A DNA stretch of 64,000 nucleotides, taken from an uncultured bacterium. GTDB taxonomy: Bacteria > Bacillota_I > Bacilli_A > RFN20 > CAG-826. Within the stretch, counting starts at the first letter, position 1, and the number at the start of each line of letters is the position of its first letter. The stretch spans positions 160,305-224,304 of the forward strand of contig CASFQA010000002.1 of assembly GCA_949296775.1 (NCBI GenBank), read 5' to 3'. Positions 41,138 to 49,006 of the stretch are shown in pieces. Position numbers and translations under genes: made by a program. The notes beneath the pieces were generated by a model, which was not told the DNA's origin, did no database searches, and saw only the letters and a list, made by a program, of their open reading frames with translations.

Positions 41138-42184
41138 ATGAAAGAACTTAAGAAAGTAGATAATTATTCCGATGATATTCTTCAATTGATCCAAAATATT
41201 TCCAAGATCATTGTTGATTCAAAAAAGAAAGTAATAACCGCTGTTAATACAACGCTTCTCGATGCTTATTGGAATATTGGCAAATTGATAGTCGAGCAGG
41301 AGCAAGACGGTAATAGCAAGTCTCAGTATGGATCAAGCACGCTAGGGACAATATCCAAAGCACTTTCAAAAAGTTATGGCAAAGGTTTTTCTGTGTCTAA
41401 TCTTCAAATGATGAGAAGGTTTTATTTGGTTTATCGAAATCAACAGACAGTGTCTGTTAAATTGAGTTGGTCGCATTATATCGAAATTCTTTCAGTAGCT
41501 GATGGCCAAGCTAGAAGCTTTTATCAACATGAATGTGAGAATTCTAATTGGTCCGTTAGGGAGTTGCGAAGACAAATAGCATCTTCGTTTTATGAAAGGC
41601 TTTTATTATCCAAAGGTGATGTAAACAAAGAGAAGTTAATTGAGTTATCGAAAAAAGGTGTCACTTATTCTTCGCCTAATGATTTTGTAAAGGATCCGAT
41701 GGTCCTTGAATTCTTGGGATTGGCGGAGGAAAAGCCAATGTTGGAGAGTGACTTGGAGTGCTCTTTGATAGAACATATAGAAAATTTTTTGCTTGAATTA
41801 GGTAGAGGATTCATGTTCGTTGGCTCTCAATATCGCATATCAATTGATGGTGTCAACTACTATGTGGACATGGTTTTTTATAACAAAATTTTGCATGCAT
41901 ATCTTTTAATCGATTTAAAAATGGGCAAATTGCGACCTGAAAACTATGGACAAATGAATATGTATCTGAATTATTTTAAGAACGAGATAAATGATGAAGG
42001 AGACAAAGATCCCGTAGGCATTATTCTTTGCGCCGAGAAAAATAATATCGTTGCCCAATATTCGATGGAAGGGTTAAAGACCAATATCTATGCCTCGAAA
42101 TATACTTATGTGATTCCTAATAAGGAACAGCTTGAGATGGAATTGCAAAAAGTATTAGAAAGCCAAAATCTGATTAAGCAATAA
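41138..42184 (+). CDS. DUF1016 (YhcG-type) PDDEXK nuclease domain protein
   Basis: A 348-residue protein. The N-terminal helical DUF1016_N part (about 10-175) contains AYWNIGKLIVEQEQ and the conserved MMRRFYLVY and LSWSHYIEIL. The C-terminal PDDEXK-fold part (about 185-340) has VDMVFYNKILHAYLLIDLKMGKLRPENYGQMNMYLNYF (spanning about 248-285), in which Asp and the Asp-x-Lys form the nuclease core. Such proteins often accompany restriction-modification genes, here a decayed cytosine methyltransferase directly upstream. TATAAT at 41101 may be its promoter and AGGTG its ribosome site. AT-rich and intact, so it may still be active. Precise function unknown. Confidence 0.9.
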   Translation: MKELKKVDNYSDDILQLIQNISKIIVDSKKKVITAVNTTLLDAYWNIGKLIVEQEQDGNSKSQYGSSTLGTISKALSKSYGKGFSVSNLQMMRRFYLVYRNQQTVSVKLSWSHYIEILSVADGQARSFYQHECENSNWSVRELRRQIASSFYERLLLSKGDVNKEKLIELSKKGVTYSSPNDFVKDPMVLEFLGLAEEKPMLESDLECSLIEHIENFLLELGRGFMFVGSQYRISIDGVNYYVDMVFYNKILHAYLLIDLKMGKLRPENYGQMNMYLNYFKNEINDEGDKDPVGIILCAEKNNIVAQYSMEGLKTNIYASKYTYVIPNKEQLEMELQKVLESQNLIKQ

Positions 42185-42240
42185 GAAGATTATAGTTTAA
42201 AACAAACAAATCTATTGACGCCTTACTTGAGGAATTCGAC

Positions 42241-42277
42241 ATGGTTTTTGCTCATTTTAATTATTGAGAAAAACCAT
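42241..42277. terminator. Hairpin after the DUF1016 gene
   Basis: ATGGTTTTTGCTCA pairs with TGAGAAAAACCAT (one bulged G) around a 10-base loop. No T run follows on the plus strand, so it may be an RNA-stabilising hairpin or part of the mobile unit rather than a classical terminator. Confidence 0.45.
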
Positions 42278-42303
42278 AGTTTATAAGTTCTATGAATATT
42301 CAG

Positions 42304-42339
42304 TATCGTTTTTCTAGTAAGAGCATTATTTCTCTAGTA
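42304..42339 (-). repeat. Right pair of 16-bp islet repeats, inverted
   Basis: TATCGTTTTTCTAGTA (42304-42319) is the exact reverse complement of the left copy at 40639-40654; CATTATTTCTCTAGTA (42324-42339) is a diverged second copy 4 bases on. A weaker third copy may start at 42343. Confidence 0.8.
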
Positions 42340-42386
42340 GGAGTCGTTTTTTGTATTTAAGCGATAGCACAAAGACACCGATTGTT

Positions 42387-42423
42387 AAATGCCTTGCGTT
42401 CTAATGACCAAGGCATTTTGTTT
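42387..42423 (+). terminator. Terminator-like hairpin at the right end of the islet
   Basis: AAATGCCTTG pairs perfectly with CAAGGCATTT around 12 bases, then TGTTTATG. To its right base composition and codon use return to those of the core genome. Confidence 0.55.
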
Positions 42424-42567
42424 ATGTGGGGCGTAATATCTTTCCTTGGCCGAAAATAAGCAGATTAATGCTCCGTTTTAATAACGTTTTTTTCGAATTG
42501 GCTAAAAAGGCTTGAAATCTTTTGGGGGGTAAAATTGCGGTAAATTTAATGAAAGGAAACCCTTCAA

Positions 42568-42843
42568 ATGTCGCTTGGCACCAAGATCACTAAGACTCCT
42601 TCTGAATTTCAGAATCTCGTCGCCATTTACGAAAGCAATGGCTTCAAAATCAAAAAGCAATCGGAAACCGAATGCACTTTAGTCAAAAAGGCTTGCAAGA
42701 AGAAATGGAAAACTTTCAAAGGCGCCCCTTGGTGGCTCGTTATTAAGCTGACCGCCCTATGCTGCACCATCTTCACGGCCCCCTTTATCTATAACGCCCT
42801 CCACACGAAGAAAGAAAGCGTTACCATCACCCTCGTGCAGTAA
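42568..42843 (+). CDS. Small membrane protein, 91 residues
   Basis: A basic protein with an N-terminal soluble part (about 1-48, Lys-rich, KKACKKKWKTFK) and one hydrophobic helix (about 52-76) followed by HTKKESVTITLVQ. AAAGGA lies 8-13 bases before the ATG, and a GC-rich terminator follows. No family recognised. Core-like codon use marks the end of the AT-rich islet. Confidence 0.6.
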   Translation: MSLGTKITKTPSEFQNLVAIYESNGFKIKKQSETECTLVKKACKKKWKTFKGAPWWLVIKLTALCCTIFTAPFIYNALHTKKESVTITLVQ

Positions 42844-42863
42844 CCTTTCCTTTTGTATTCTTA

Positions 42864-42885
42864 GGCCCTTCGCGGGCCTTTTCTT
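42864..42885 (+). terminator. Rho-independent terminator
   Basis: GGCCC pairs with GGGCC around TTCGC, followed by TTTTCTT. Confidence 0.7.
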
Positions 42886-42911
42886 ATGCGTTTATTTCCT
42901 AACAAAAAGAA

Positions 42912-42935
42912 AAAGCGCCGATTTCTCGGCGCTTT
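42912..42935. terminator. Terminator of the GH3 gene
   Basis: AAAGCGCCGA pairs with TCGGCGCTTT around TTTC. On the minus strand it is followed by TTCTTTTTG, so it mainly serves the minus-strand glycosidase gene. Confidence 0.75.
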
Positions 42936-42953
42936 ATGGCGATCAATCAACGA

Positions 42954-45389
42954 TCAGTGACGGAGGGCTTTGGCTAAGGACAAAATCCGCGCGCCGCATT
43001 GATCGGCTTCATCGCGGGTCAATTGCCCGTTTTGCAAACTCTTGACCAATTCCTTGGCTTGGGTGGTGCCGCCCGGCATGATGATGTCGTTCCCGGCTTT
43101 AATCGCTTCGTAGGCGAGAGCTTGTTCGGAGGCGACCGATCCCCAGTCGCTCATGACCATCCCCTTGAAACCCCATTCATCCCGGAGCAGGGTGGTAATC
43201 AGGTCGAAGGAAGAGTTGGTGTAGACGCCGTTGACCAGGTTATAGGAGGTCATCAAAGCCGTGGCTTTCCCTTCTTTGACCGCGATTTCGAAGCCTTTGA
43301 GGTAAATCTCCCGCAGAGCCCTTTCATGAACCCGGGAATCGGACTTCAAGCGGTTGTCTTCCTGATTGTTGCAGCAATAGTGCTTGAGCGTCACGGTGTG
43401 GTTGCCCGATTCGGCGACGCCGCGGCTGATCGCGGCCGCGAGTTTGCCGCTTAGTAAAGGATCTTCCGAGAAGTATTCGAAGTTCCGCCCGCAGAGAGGG
43501 TAACGCATGATGTTCATGCCCGGGGCCAGCCAAATGTCGATGGCGAATTCCTCCATCTCCTTGCTGACCGCCACCCCGATTTCCTCTAGTAAGGCAACGT
43601 CAAAGGTTTGGGCTAAGACGATGCCGACCGGGAAAGCGGTGGTGTATTGATACATCTTCGGTTTGAGCGAGATGGCTTGGAACAAGGATTTGAAGGCGAA
43701 GAATTTGCTCCCCAAAGCCAGTTTTTGCGAATGGAGGATGCCAGAGGCGCGGGATTCGCCGTCGGTATGGTAAACCGGCACCAAGCGGAGCCCGGCCGGC
43801 CCATCGGCCATGGCGAGAACCGGAATGTTGTATTTGACCGAGGGGTAGGGCGCGGTCTTGCCGGCGCAGCCGGGGGCGACGTGCGGAGCCTCGACGTCGT
43901 TATAGGCTTCGAATCCATTGAGGAGGTGGGCGATTTCATCATCGCTCATGCCCTTGATGAGTTCGGGCACCTCTTCCTTGTGGCCGTATTCGTGGGTTAC
44001 GGTATGGAAAGCGGTCGGGTCGATAGCCACGGGTTCCCCATCGTAATGGTAAGGTTCGACCTCGGGGGCGGATATTTCTTCGAAAGCGTTCTTGACCGGG
44101 CAGACGTTGACGGTTTTTTCGGTCATGACGGCTTTGCTAAGCGACATGGCCCCAATCGCGGTGATGTCAGCGCTCGAATCGCCGGCTAAGACGACGTAGA
44201 TTCCTTCATCGAGGAAATAGGCAGCTTCTTTTTCGTCGTAATAGCCCCAATCGGCGAGGTCAAAGCTTAGATGGATGGTCTCGGCGTCGCCGGGCTTGAT
44301 TTCCTTAGTCCGGGCAAAGGCCACCAAGGCTTTCTTTTCCCGTTTGGTTTTGGTCGCGGGGAAGGAGAGGTAGACTTGGACGATCTCCTCGCCGGCGGTG
44401 GCGCCGGTGTTGACGACGGTGGTTTCGATTTCCGCCACGGTCCCTTTCACCGACATCGTCGACTTCAAGCCGAAAGTGGTGTAGGAGAGGCCATAACCGA
44501 ATGGGTAAAGCGGCTTGACCCCGAAAGCGTCGGCATAACGATAACCGACATAGATACCCTCGATATATTCTTCATAATCGGTCTGTCCGCCGAGATAGGA
44601 ATAGGTTTTCGAGAGCGGGTGATCGACGAGGGTTTCGTACCAAGTCGCGCTGAGTTTGCCCGAGAAGTTGGATTCGCCGGTCAATAGGGCGGCTAAAGCA
44701 TTGCCGCCTTCTTCCCCGGCCTGGCCCATGAAAACGATGGCTTTTAACGGGAGGCCCTTCAAAGGAGAGAGGTCAACGGCCGCCCCGGCGTTGATGACGA
44801 GGACGCTTTTGGCATAGTGCTTGGCGATGAAGGCGATATTGTGGATTTCTACCTCGCTGAGTAAATAATCGCCTTTTTCGTTGTAGCGGTCTTTGCCTTC
44901 CCCGGCTTGGCGGGTGATGACGTAAATCGCCGCCTCGCACGCGGACGCGTTAAAATCCTCCTCAGTGATTTTCCTTCCGGAAGGGAACGACTCCTTGATC
45001 GGGTCGATTGCCCAGTAGCAAGCGTTCTCGTCGAAGCGGGAGATTCCTTTCATCGCTTGGTGAAGCTTCGATTTGAATTCCTTGCGGGCTTCCTTGATGG
45101 CGTTTTTGTAGTCTTCGATCCAGCGTTCGGTCGTAATGGCGAAGCCGCGGTTTTTAAACCCTTGGTAAATGGTTATGTTGTCGCGGTTGTTGACTTCGCC
45201 AGATCCGGTGCCGCCTTTGCTGGCGTTGGTGACGCCGGCCCCGTATAGAGCGACGCGCTTTTCCGCAAGCGGGAGGCAGTTCTCCTCGTTGCGTAGCAAA
45301 ACGATGCCTTCTTTTGCCGCCTTGAAGGCTAGTTGGCGGTTAGCCCGTTCGAGGTCGGTTACCTCAGGGCTGCGATTGCCTTTATACAT
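42954..45389 (-). CDS. Glycoside hydrolase family 3, domain-permuted (beta-glucosidase-like)
   Basis: An 811-residue GH3 enzyme whose parts come in an unusual order. The alpha/beta sandwich that normally follows the barrel is first (about 20-250, GIVLLRNEENCLPL, GAGVTNASKGGTGSG). A fibronectin-like domain follows (about 300-400), and the TIM barrel comes last (about 480-810). The barrel carries MADGPAGLR and the nucleophile motif VMSDWG with Asp at about 748. Permuted GH3 enzymes are known from gut Clostridia. No signal peptide, so it probably acts on imported beta-glycosides in the cytoplasm. A TTGATA-17-GAATAT promoter ends 7 bases before the ATG and there is no Shine-Dalgarno. Confidence 0.88.
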   Translation of the reverse strand: MYKGNRSPEVTDLERANRQLAFKAAKEGIVLLRNEENCLPLAEKRVALYGAGVTNASKGGTGSGEVNNRDNITIYQGFKNRGFAITTERWIEDYKNAIKEARKEFKSKLHQAMKGISRFDENACYWAIDPIKESFPSGRKITEEDFNASACEAAIYVITRQAGEGKDRYNEKGDYLLSEVEIHNIAFIAKHYAKSVLVINAGAAVDLSPLKGLPLKAIVFMGQAGEEGGNALAALLTGESNFSGKLSATWYETLVDHPLSKTYSYLGGQTDYEEYIEGIYVGYRYADAFGVKPLYPFGYGLSYTTFGLKSTMSVKGTVAEIETTVVNTGATAGEEIVQVYLSFPATKTKREKKALVAFARTKEIKPGDAETIHLSFDLADWGYYDEKEAAYFLDEGIYVVLAGDSSADITAIGAMSLSKAVMTEKTVNVCPVKNAFEEISAPEVEPYHYDGEPVAIDPTAFHTVTHEYGHKEEVPELIKGMSDDEIAHLLNGFEAYNDVEAPHVAPGCAGKTAPYPSVKYNIPVLAMADGPAGLRLVPVYHTDGESRASGILHSQKLALGSKFFAFKSLFQAISLKPKMYQYTTAFPVGIVLAQTFDVALLEEIGVAVSKEMEEFAIDIWLAPGMNIMRYPLCGRNFEYFSEDPLLSGKLAAAISRGVAESGNHTVTLKHYCCNNQEDNRLKSDSRVHERALREIYLKGFEIAVKEGKATALMTSYNLVNGVYTNSSFDLITTLLRDEWGFKGMVMSDWGSVASEQALAYEAIKAGNDIIMPGGTTQAKELVKSLQNGQLTRDEADQCGARILSLAKALRH

Positions 45390-45396
45390 AAGTCAA

Positions 45397-45425
45397 ATAT
45401 TCGCCCTATTTATAATCATTATCAA
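45397..45425 (-). promoter_or_regulatory. Promoter of the GH3 gene
   Basis: On the minus strand TTGATA (45425-45420) and GAATAT (45402-45397) are 17 bp apart. The -10 ends 7 bases before the ATG (45389), so the expected start site is the start codon itself. Confidence 0.65.
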
Positions 45426-45484
45426 TAATCAATTAAGATATTTTACAGGATTTATTTATAGGCTAAGGGATAACATTAGATTGT

Positions 45485-46519
45485 ATGGGGAAAACCGGCC
45501 AAAGGAACGAGTTGCTTGATGCATTAAAAGTCCTCTTCGCAATCGGCGTCGTCTTGGCTCATTATTCCTTTCCCGGGCCACTTGGCGAGATCATGGGGAG
45601 CTTTGGGACCGTCGGGGTGGTGGTGTTCTTCCTTATTCAAGGTTATCAGTCGCGTTGCGAGGGACCGAGCCAATCCCAAAAGCTACTTCGTCGGGCAAAA
45701 AGAAACTCGATTCTCTTCTTATCCTCGTTTTTGCTCTACTTGGCCTTCTCTTTGTGCGAAGCCTCGGCTTTGGGGTTACTTAACGAATATCTATTAAAGG
45801 CTAACGATTATCGGACCTATCTTCGATTGATTTTGCTGATGGATTTCGACTTGTTCCGCTGCTCCCATTTTTGGTTTTTGGCCGCTTTGCTCCTTTCCTA
45901 CCCGTTCCTTTATTTAATCGAAGCCCACCCCCGAAGTCGGCGGTGGTTTTGGATGGCGATCCCTTTTCTCCTTTTGACCAAAATGGCCGTTGAGATGTAT
46001 GAGTCGGCAACGATTCCCCCGGAATGGTTCGATTGGCACGCCTCGGGGATTTTCCTTTGGGGCGGATTGCCTTTTTCTTTGCTGGGAAATCTTCTCGCCC
46101 ATAAAGAGGAAAGTTTGCAAAAACTTAATTTATATTGGCTTATTGCGGCTTTTTTGGCCTTTGAATCCGCTTTCCTTACTACTTCTTGCTTGTTGGCTGG
46201 ATCGGTTGATATATCGATAGTTTTTCGTATTCCGTCCGGGGTTATTTTGTTTATGCTGGTCCTTCGTTACCAAGGGAAACGGCGTTTTCGGCCATTGGCT
46301 TGGTATGGTCGATATAGCTCGGTGTATGTCTACGTGTTTCACCACATCTTTGGCTATTCTGTTTTGGATATTAACGCCTACTGGATCGCCTTCCCCGCCT
46401 ATTTCCTCGATTGGGTTCTGCCCCTATTGGTCCTCATTGCTTCTTTGGCCTTGTCTTTTCTTATTGGCGGCTTTGTCTTTTGCTATAGGGCCAGGCAGGA
46501 TAAAAGGCTTATTCGATAA
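45485..46519 (+). CDS. Membrane acyltransferase, family 3
   Basis: A 344-residue protein with about ten hydrophobic segments. The first, LLDALKVLFAIGVVLAHYSF (about 9-28), has the conserved His of acyltransferase family 3 / OafA-like proteins; VGVVVFFLIQGYQSR follows in the place of the usual FFVLSGF. These enzymes acetylate sugars of surface polysaccharides or other envelope molecules. It is separated from the polysaccharide cluster by four genes. TAACAT lies 8 bases before the ATG and there is no ribosome site. Confidence 0.82.
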   Translation: MGKTGQRNELLDALKVLFAIGVVLAHYSFPGPLGEIMGSFGTVGVVVFFLIQGYQSRCEGPSQSQKLLRRAKRNSILFLSSFLLYLAFSLCEASALGLLNEYLLKANDYRTYLRLILLMDFDLFRCSHFWFLAALLLSYPFLYLIEAHPRSRRWFWMAIPFLLLTKMAVEMYESATIPPEWFDWHASGIFLWGGLPFSLLGNLLAHKEESLQKLNLYWLIAAFLAFESAFLTTSCLLAGSVDISIVFRIPSGVILFMLVLRYQGKRRFRPLAWYGRYSSVYVYVFHHIFGYSVLDINAYWIAFPAYFLDWVLPLLVLIASLALSFLIGGFVFCYRARQDKRLIR

Positions 46520-46613
46520 GTAGCTTGGAATTTTGCGACAACGCCAAGCACCTTCCTTCTTTTTGTTCTCCGCTTGTCCTAAAATATTGGGGCGATAAGG
46601 AGCGGAAAACCAT

Positions 46614-48479
46614 ATGCACAACGAAACCAAAATAAGCGAAGGGTTCTATTACATCGGCGCCTCCGATAGAAGGATCCACCTGTTTGAGAACGTTTACCCT
46701 TTGACTAACGGGGTCAGCTACAACTCTTATATTTATCTCGATGAGAAGACCTGCGTTTTAGATACCGTCGATCGTTCGGTCAGCGACGTCTTTTATGAGA
46801 ACATCGACCATTTGCTTAACGGCCGCCCCCTGGATTATTTGATTGTCAATCACATGGAGCCCGACCACGCCGCGAACATCGGCGAATTGGTCCGGCGTCA
46901 CCCCGAGGTTACGGTGGTGGTGAACGCGATGAGCAAGAAGTTCCTGCTCAACTTCTTCCCCGGGATCGACGAGGGCAAGCTGCTCATCGTTAAGGAAGGG
47001 GACAAGCTGAGCATCGGGGCCCATACCTTTACTTTCGTCATGGCCCCGATGGTCCATTGGCCAGAGGTCATGATGACCTATGAATTGAGCGAGAAAGTGC
47101 TGTTCTCCGCCGATGCTTTCGGGACCTTCGGCGCCCTCTCAGGCAATATATTCGCCGACGCCAGCAACTTCGATCGGCTTTATCTCGACGAAGCGAGGCG
47201 TTATTACACCAATATCGTCGGGAAATACGGCGATCAGGTCATCGCGGTTTTGAAGAAAGCGGCCAATATCGAAATCAAAACGATTTGCCCACTTCATGGC
47301 CCGGTATATCGCGGCAACCTCAATTACATCATCAATCCCTATTTGGCTTGGGCTTCCTACACGCCGGAAAACCAAGACGGCGTCATGATCGCCTATTCCT
47401 CCGTTTACGGCGGGACCGCCAATTGCGCCGATGTCTTAGCCTCCAAACTCGCAGGCAAAGGGGTTAAAAACCTCGTGATGTATGACGTCTCCAAGACCGA
47501 TGCCTCCTATTTGATCGCCGAGTCCTTCCGGGTCAAGACCATCGTTTTGGCCGCCACCACGTATAACGCTGGCGTTTTCGTCAAGATGGAGGATTTCCTT
47601 CATGACTTGGCCAATCACAAAATCCGGAATCGGACCTTCGCCTTCATTGAGAACGGCTCTTGGGCCCCGATGGCGAAATCCGGGATGAGGAAGATCCTCG
47701 AGGGGCTTGAGGGATGCACTTTCCTCGACGCTTCTTTGACCCTGGCTTCGACTTTGAAGGAAAACCAGCTCGCGCAGCTCGACGCCATCGCCGAAGCGGT
47801 CGTAAGCTCGATCGGCGGGGAAGCGAAGCCCGGGGAAGCGGCCTCTTCCCTCGTCGATGCCTCCGCCATGTTCAAGCTTTCCTATGGCTTGTTCGCCTTG
47901 ATCAGCAAGGACAAAAACGGCCACGACAACGCTTCGATCAACAATTCTTTCTTCCAGGTGAGCGATAATCCTAATTTGGTCATGCTTTCGGTCAATAAGG
48001 CCAACTATTCGGCTCAAACCATCAAGGATACCGGGGTCTTCAACATCTCGGTTTTGACCGAAAACACCGATTACGAGCTGATCAAACGGTTTGGCTTCCA
48101 ATCGGGCAAAGACACCGACAAGATGCAGGGAATCGAGAATATCCTCGTCCGAACCAGCAACGGCTTACTATCTTTGACCGAGATGAGCAACGCTTATTTC
48201 TCCTGCAAGGTTAAGGAAACCACCGACTGCGGCAACCACCTTCTCTTTGTTGCCGAGTTGACCGAAGCCAAGACCTTAAATGCCGACGCCTCATTGACCT
48301 ACGCTTATTATTTCGCCCACATCAAACCGGCGGCCTTGCCTTCTTCCGGCAACGGCAAAAAGGTGGCGTGGCGGTGCAAGATCTGCGGTTATACCTATGT
48401 CGGGGAGACGTTGCCGCCCGATTTCGTCTGCCCCCTTTGCAAACACGGCCCGGCCGACTTTGAAAAGATAATGATTTGA
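46614..48479 (+). CDS. Flavodiiron protein with flavin-reductase and rubredoxin domains
   Basis: A 621-residue, four-domain enzyme. A metallo-beta-lactamase-like diiron domain (about 1-250) carries the ligands HMEPDH at about 79-84 and later His residues. A flavodoxin domain (about 255-395) has SSVYGGTANCADVL as FMN loop. A flavin-reductase-like domain (about 405-570) and a C-terminal rubredoxin (about 587-620) with CKICGY and CPLCKHG follow. Flavodiiron proteins reduce O2 to water or NO to N2O and protect anaerobes. The extra flavin-reductase domain could let it take electrons from NAD(P)H and pass them through the rubredoxin without a separate reductase. AAGGAG 9 bases upstream fixes the start. 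Confidence 0.92.
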   Translation: MHNETKISEGFYYIGASDRRIHLFENVYPLTNGVSYNSYIYLDEKTCVLDTVDRSVSDVFYENIDHLLNGRPLDYLIVNHMEPDHAANIGELVRRHPEVTVVVNAMSKKFLLNFFPGIDEGKLLIVKEGDKLSIGAHTFTFVMAPMVHWPEVMMTYELSEKVLFSADAFGTFGALSGNIFADASNFDRLYLDEARRYYTNIVGKYGDQVIAVLKKAANIEIKTICPLHGPVYRGNLNYIINPYLAWASYTPENQDGVMIAYSSVYGGTANCADVLASKLAGKGVKNLVMYDVSKTDASYLIAESFRVKTIVLAATTYNAGVFVKMEDFLHDLANHKIRNRTFAFIENGSWAPMAKSGMRKILEGLEGCTFLDASLTLASTLKENQLAQLDAIAEAVVSSIGGEAKPGEAASSLVDASAMFKLSYGLFALISKDKNGHDNASINNSFFQVSDNPNLVMLSVNKANYSAQTIKDTGVFNISVLTENTDYELIKRFGFQSGKDTDKMQGIENILVRTSNGLLSLTEMSNAYFSCKVKETTDCGNHLLFVAELTEAKTLNADASLTYAYYFAHIKPAALPSSGNGKKVAWRCKICGYTYVGETLPPDFVCPLCKHGPADFEKIMI

Positions 48480-48485
48480 TGAAAC

Positions 48486-48512
48486 GAGGGCTTCGGCCCT
48501 CTTTTCTTTTTT
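48486..48512 (+). terminator. Rho-independent terminator
   Basis: GAGGGC pairs with GCCCTC around a TTCG loop, followed by TTTTCTTTTTT. Confidence 0.9.
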
Positions 48513-48590
48513 CGTGATTTGCCGAAACGATGAGAAAACGTTGCCAATTTCTTTTCCTTTGGTAGAAATGGCTCTCCATTCATGGGGAAG

Positions 48591-48619
48591 TTGCCATCCA
48601 TCCCCTTGAAGGGGATAAT
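48591..48619 (+). promoter_or_regulatory. Promoter upstream of the small membrane protein and ABC ATPase
   Basis: TTGCCA (48591-48596) and GATAAT (48614-48619), 17 bp apart; start site near 48626, nine bases before the ATG. Confidence 0.7.
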
Positions 48620-48634
48620 TAGCGAGGTTCCACC

Positions 48635-49006
48635 ATGAACGAAGACAAAGACAACATCGTTGAGGTCGAGGTAACGGCCGAGAAAATCAACGAGCCGACG
48701 AAGAAACCATCGGCTCCTAAAAAGCCTTTGGATTACTACCGTAAGCAGATTTACTTTTACGCCCGGGTGGCCGCCTTGGGGCTTCGTTACGGCCCAACCG
48801 GCTTGGTTTTGTCCGGGCTTGCGGCTTTGGTCTTCGCCATTTTGCAAAGCCAAAACCCCGCCGGGACGATTTATGGGGTGATTTTGATCATTTGCTATGT
48901 CTTGATCGGCATTTTCGCTTTGCTTTGCCTTGTCGGACTTTTGGCTTATTACATCGGACGTTACTACCAAAAGAAGGATCCGGCTTATTCGGAGAAAGAT
49001 AAATGA
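48635..49006 (+). CDS. Small membrane protein with two helices
   Basis: A 123-residue protein with an acidic then Lys/Pro-rich N-terminus (about 1-45), two hydrophobic helices (about 58-75 and 80-108) and a polar tail. It overlaps the start of the ABC ATPase by 4 bp (ATGA), so the two are coupled. It is too small to be a MacB-type permease. It may be a membrane partner of the ATPase, but no family is recognised. Confidence 0.65.
   Translation: MNEDKDNIVEVEVTAEKINEPTKKPSAPKKPLDYYRKQIYFYARVAALGLRYGPTGLVLSGLAALVFAILQSQNPAGTIYGVILIICYVLIGIFALLCLVGLLAYYIGRYYQKKDPAYSEKDK

Larger units (their letters stand above)
42185..42567. other. Gene-free right flank of the islet
   Basis: About 380 bases without a supported gene. 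It holds a hairpin (42241-42277), the inverted right pair of 16-bp repeats and a strong terminator-like hairpin at 42387-42418. No direct copy of the ssrA 3' end is seen. Confidence 0.6.

Noticed and set aside
40103..42567. Integrative element with attL/attR at the ssrA end
   Set aside because: I looked for a second copy of the ssrA 3' end (GGGGTTCGATTCCCC and flanks) to the right and for an integrase. Neither is present in the window, so only an islet is claimed.
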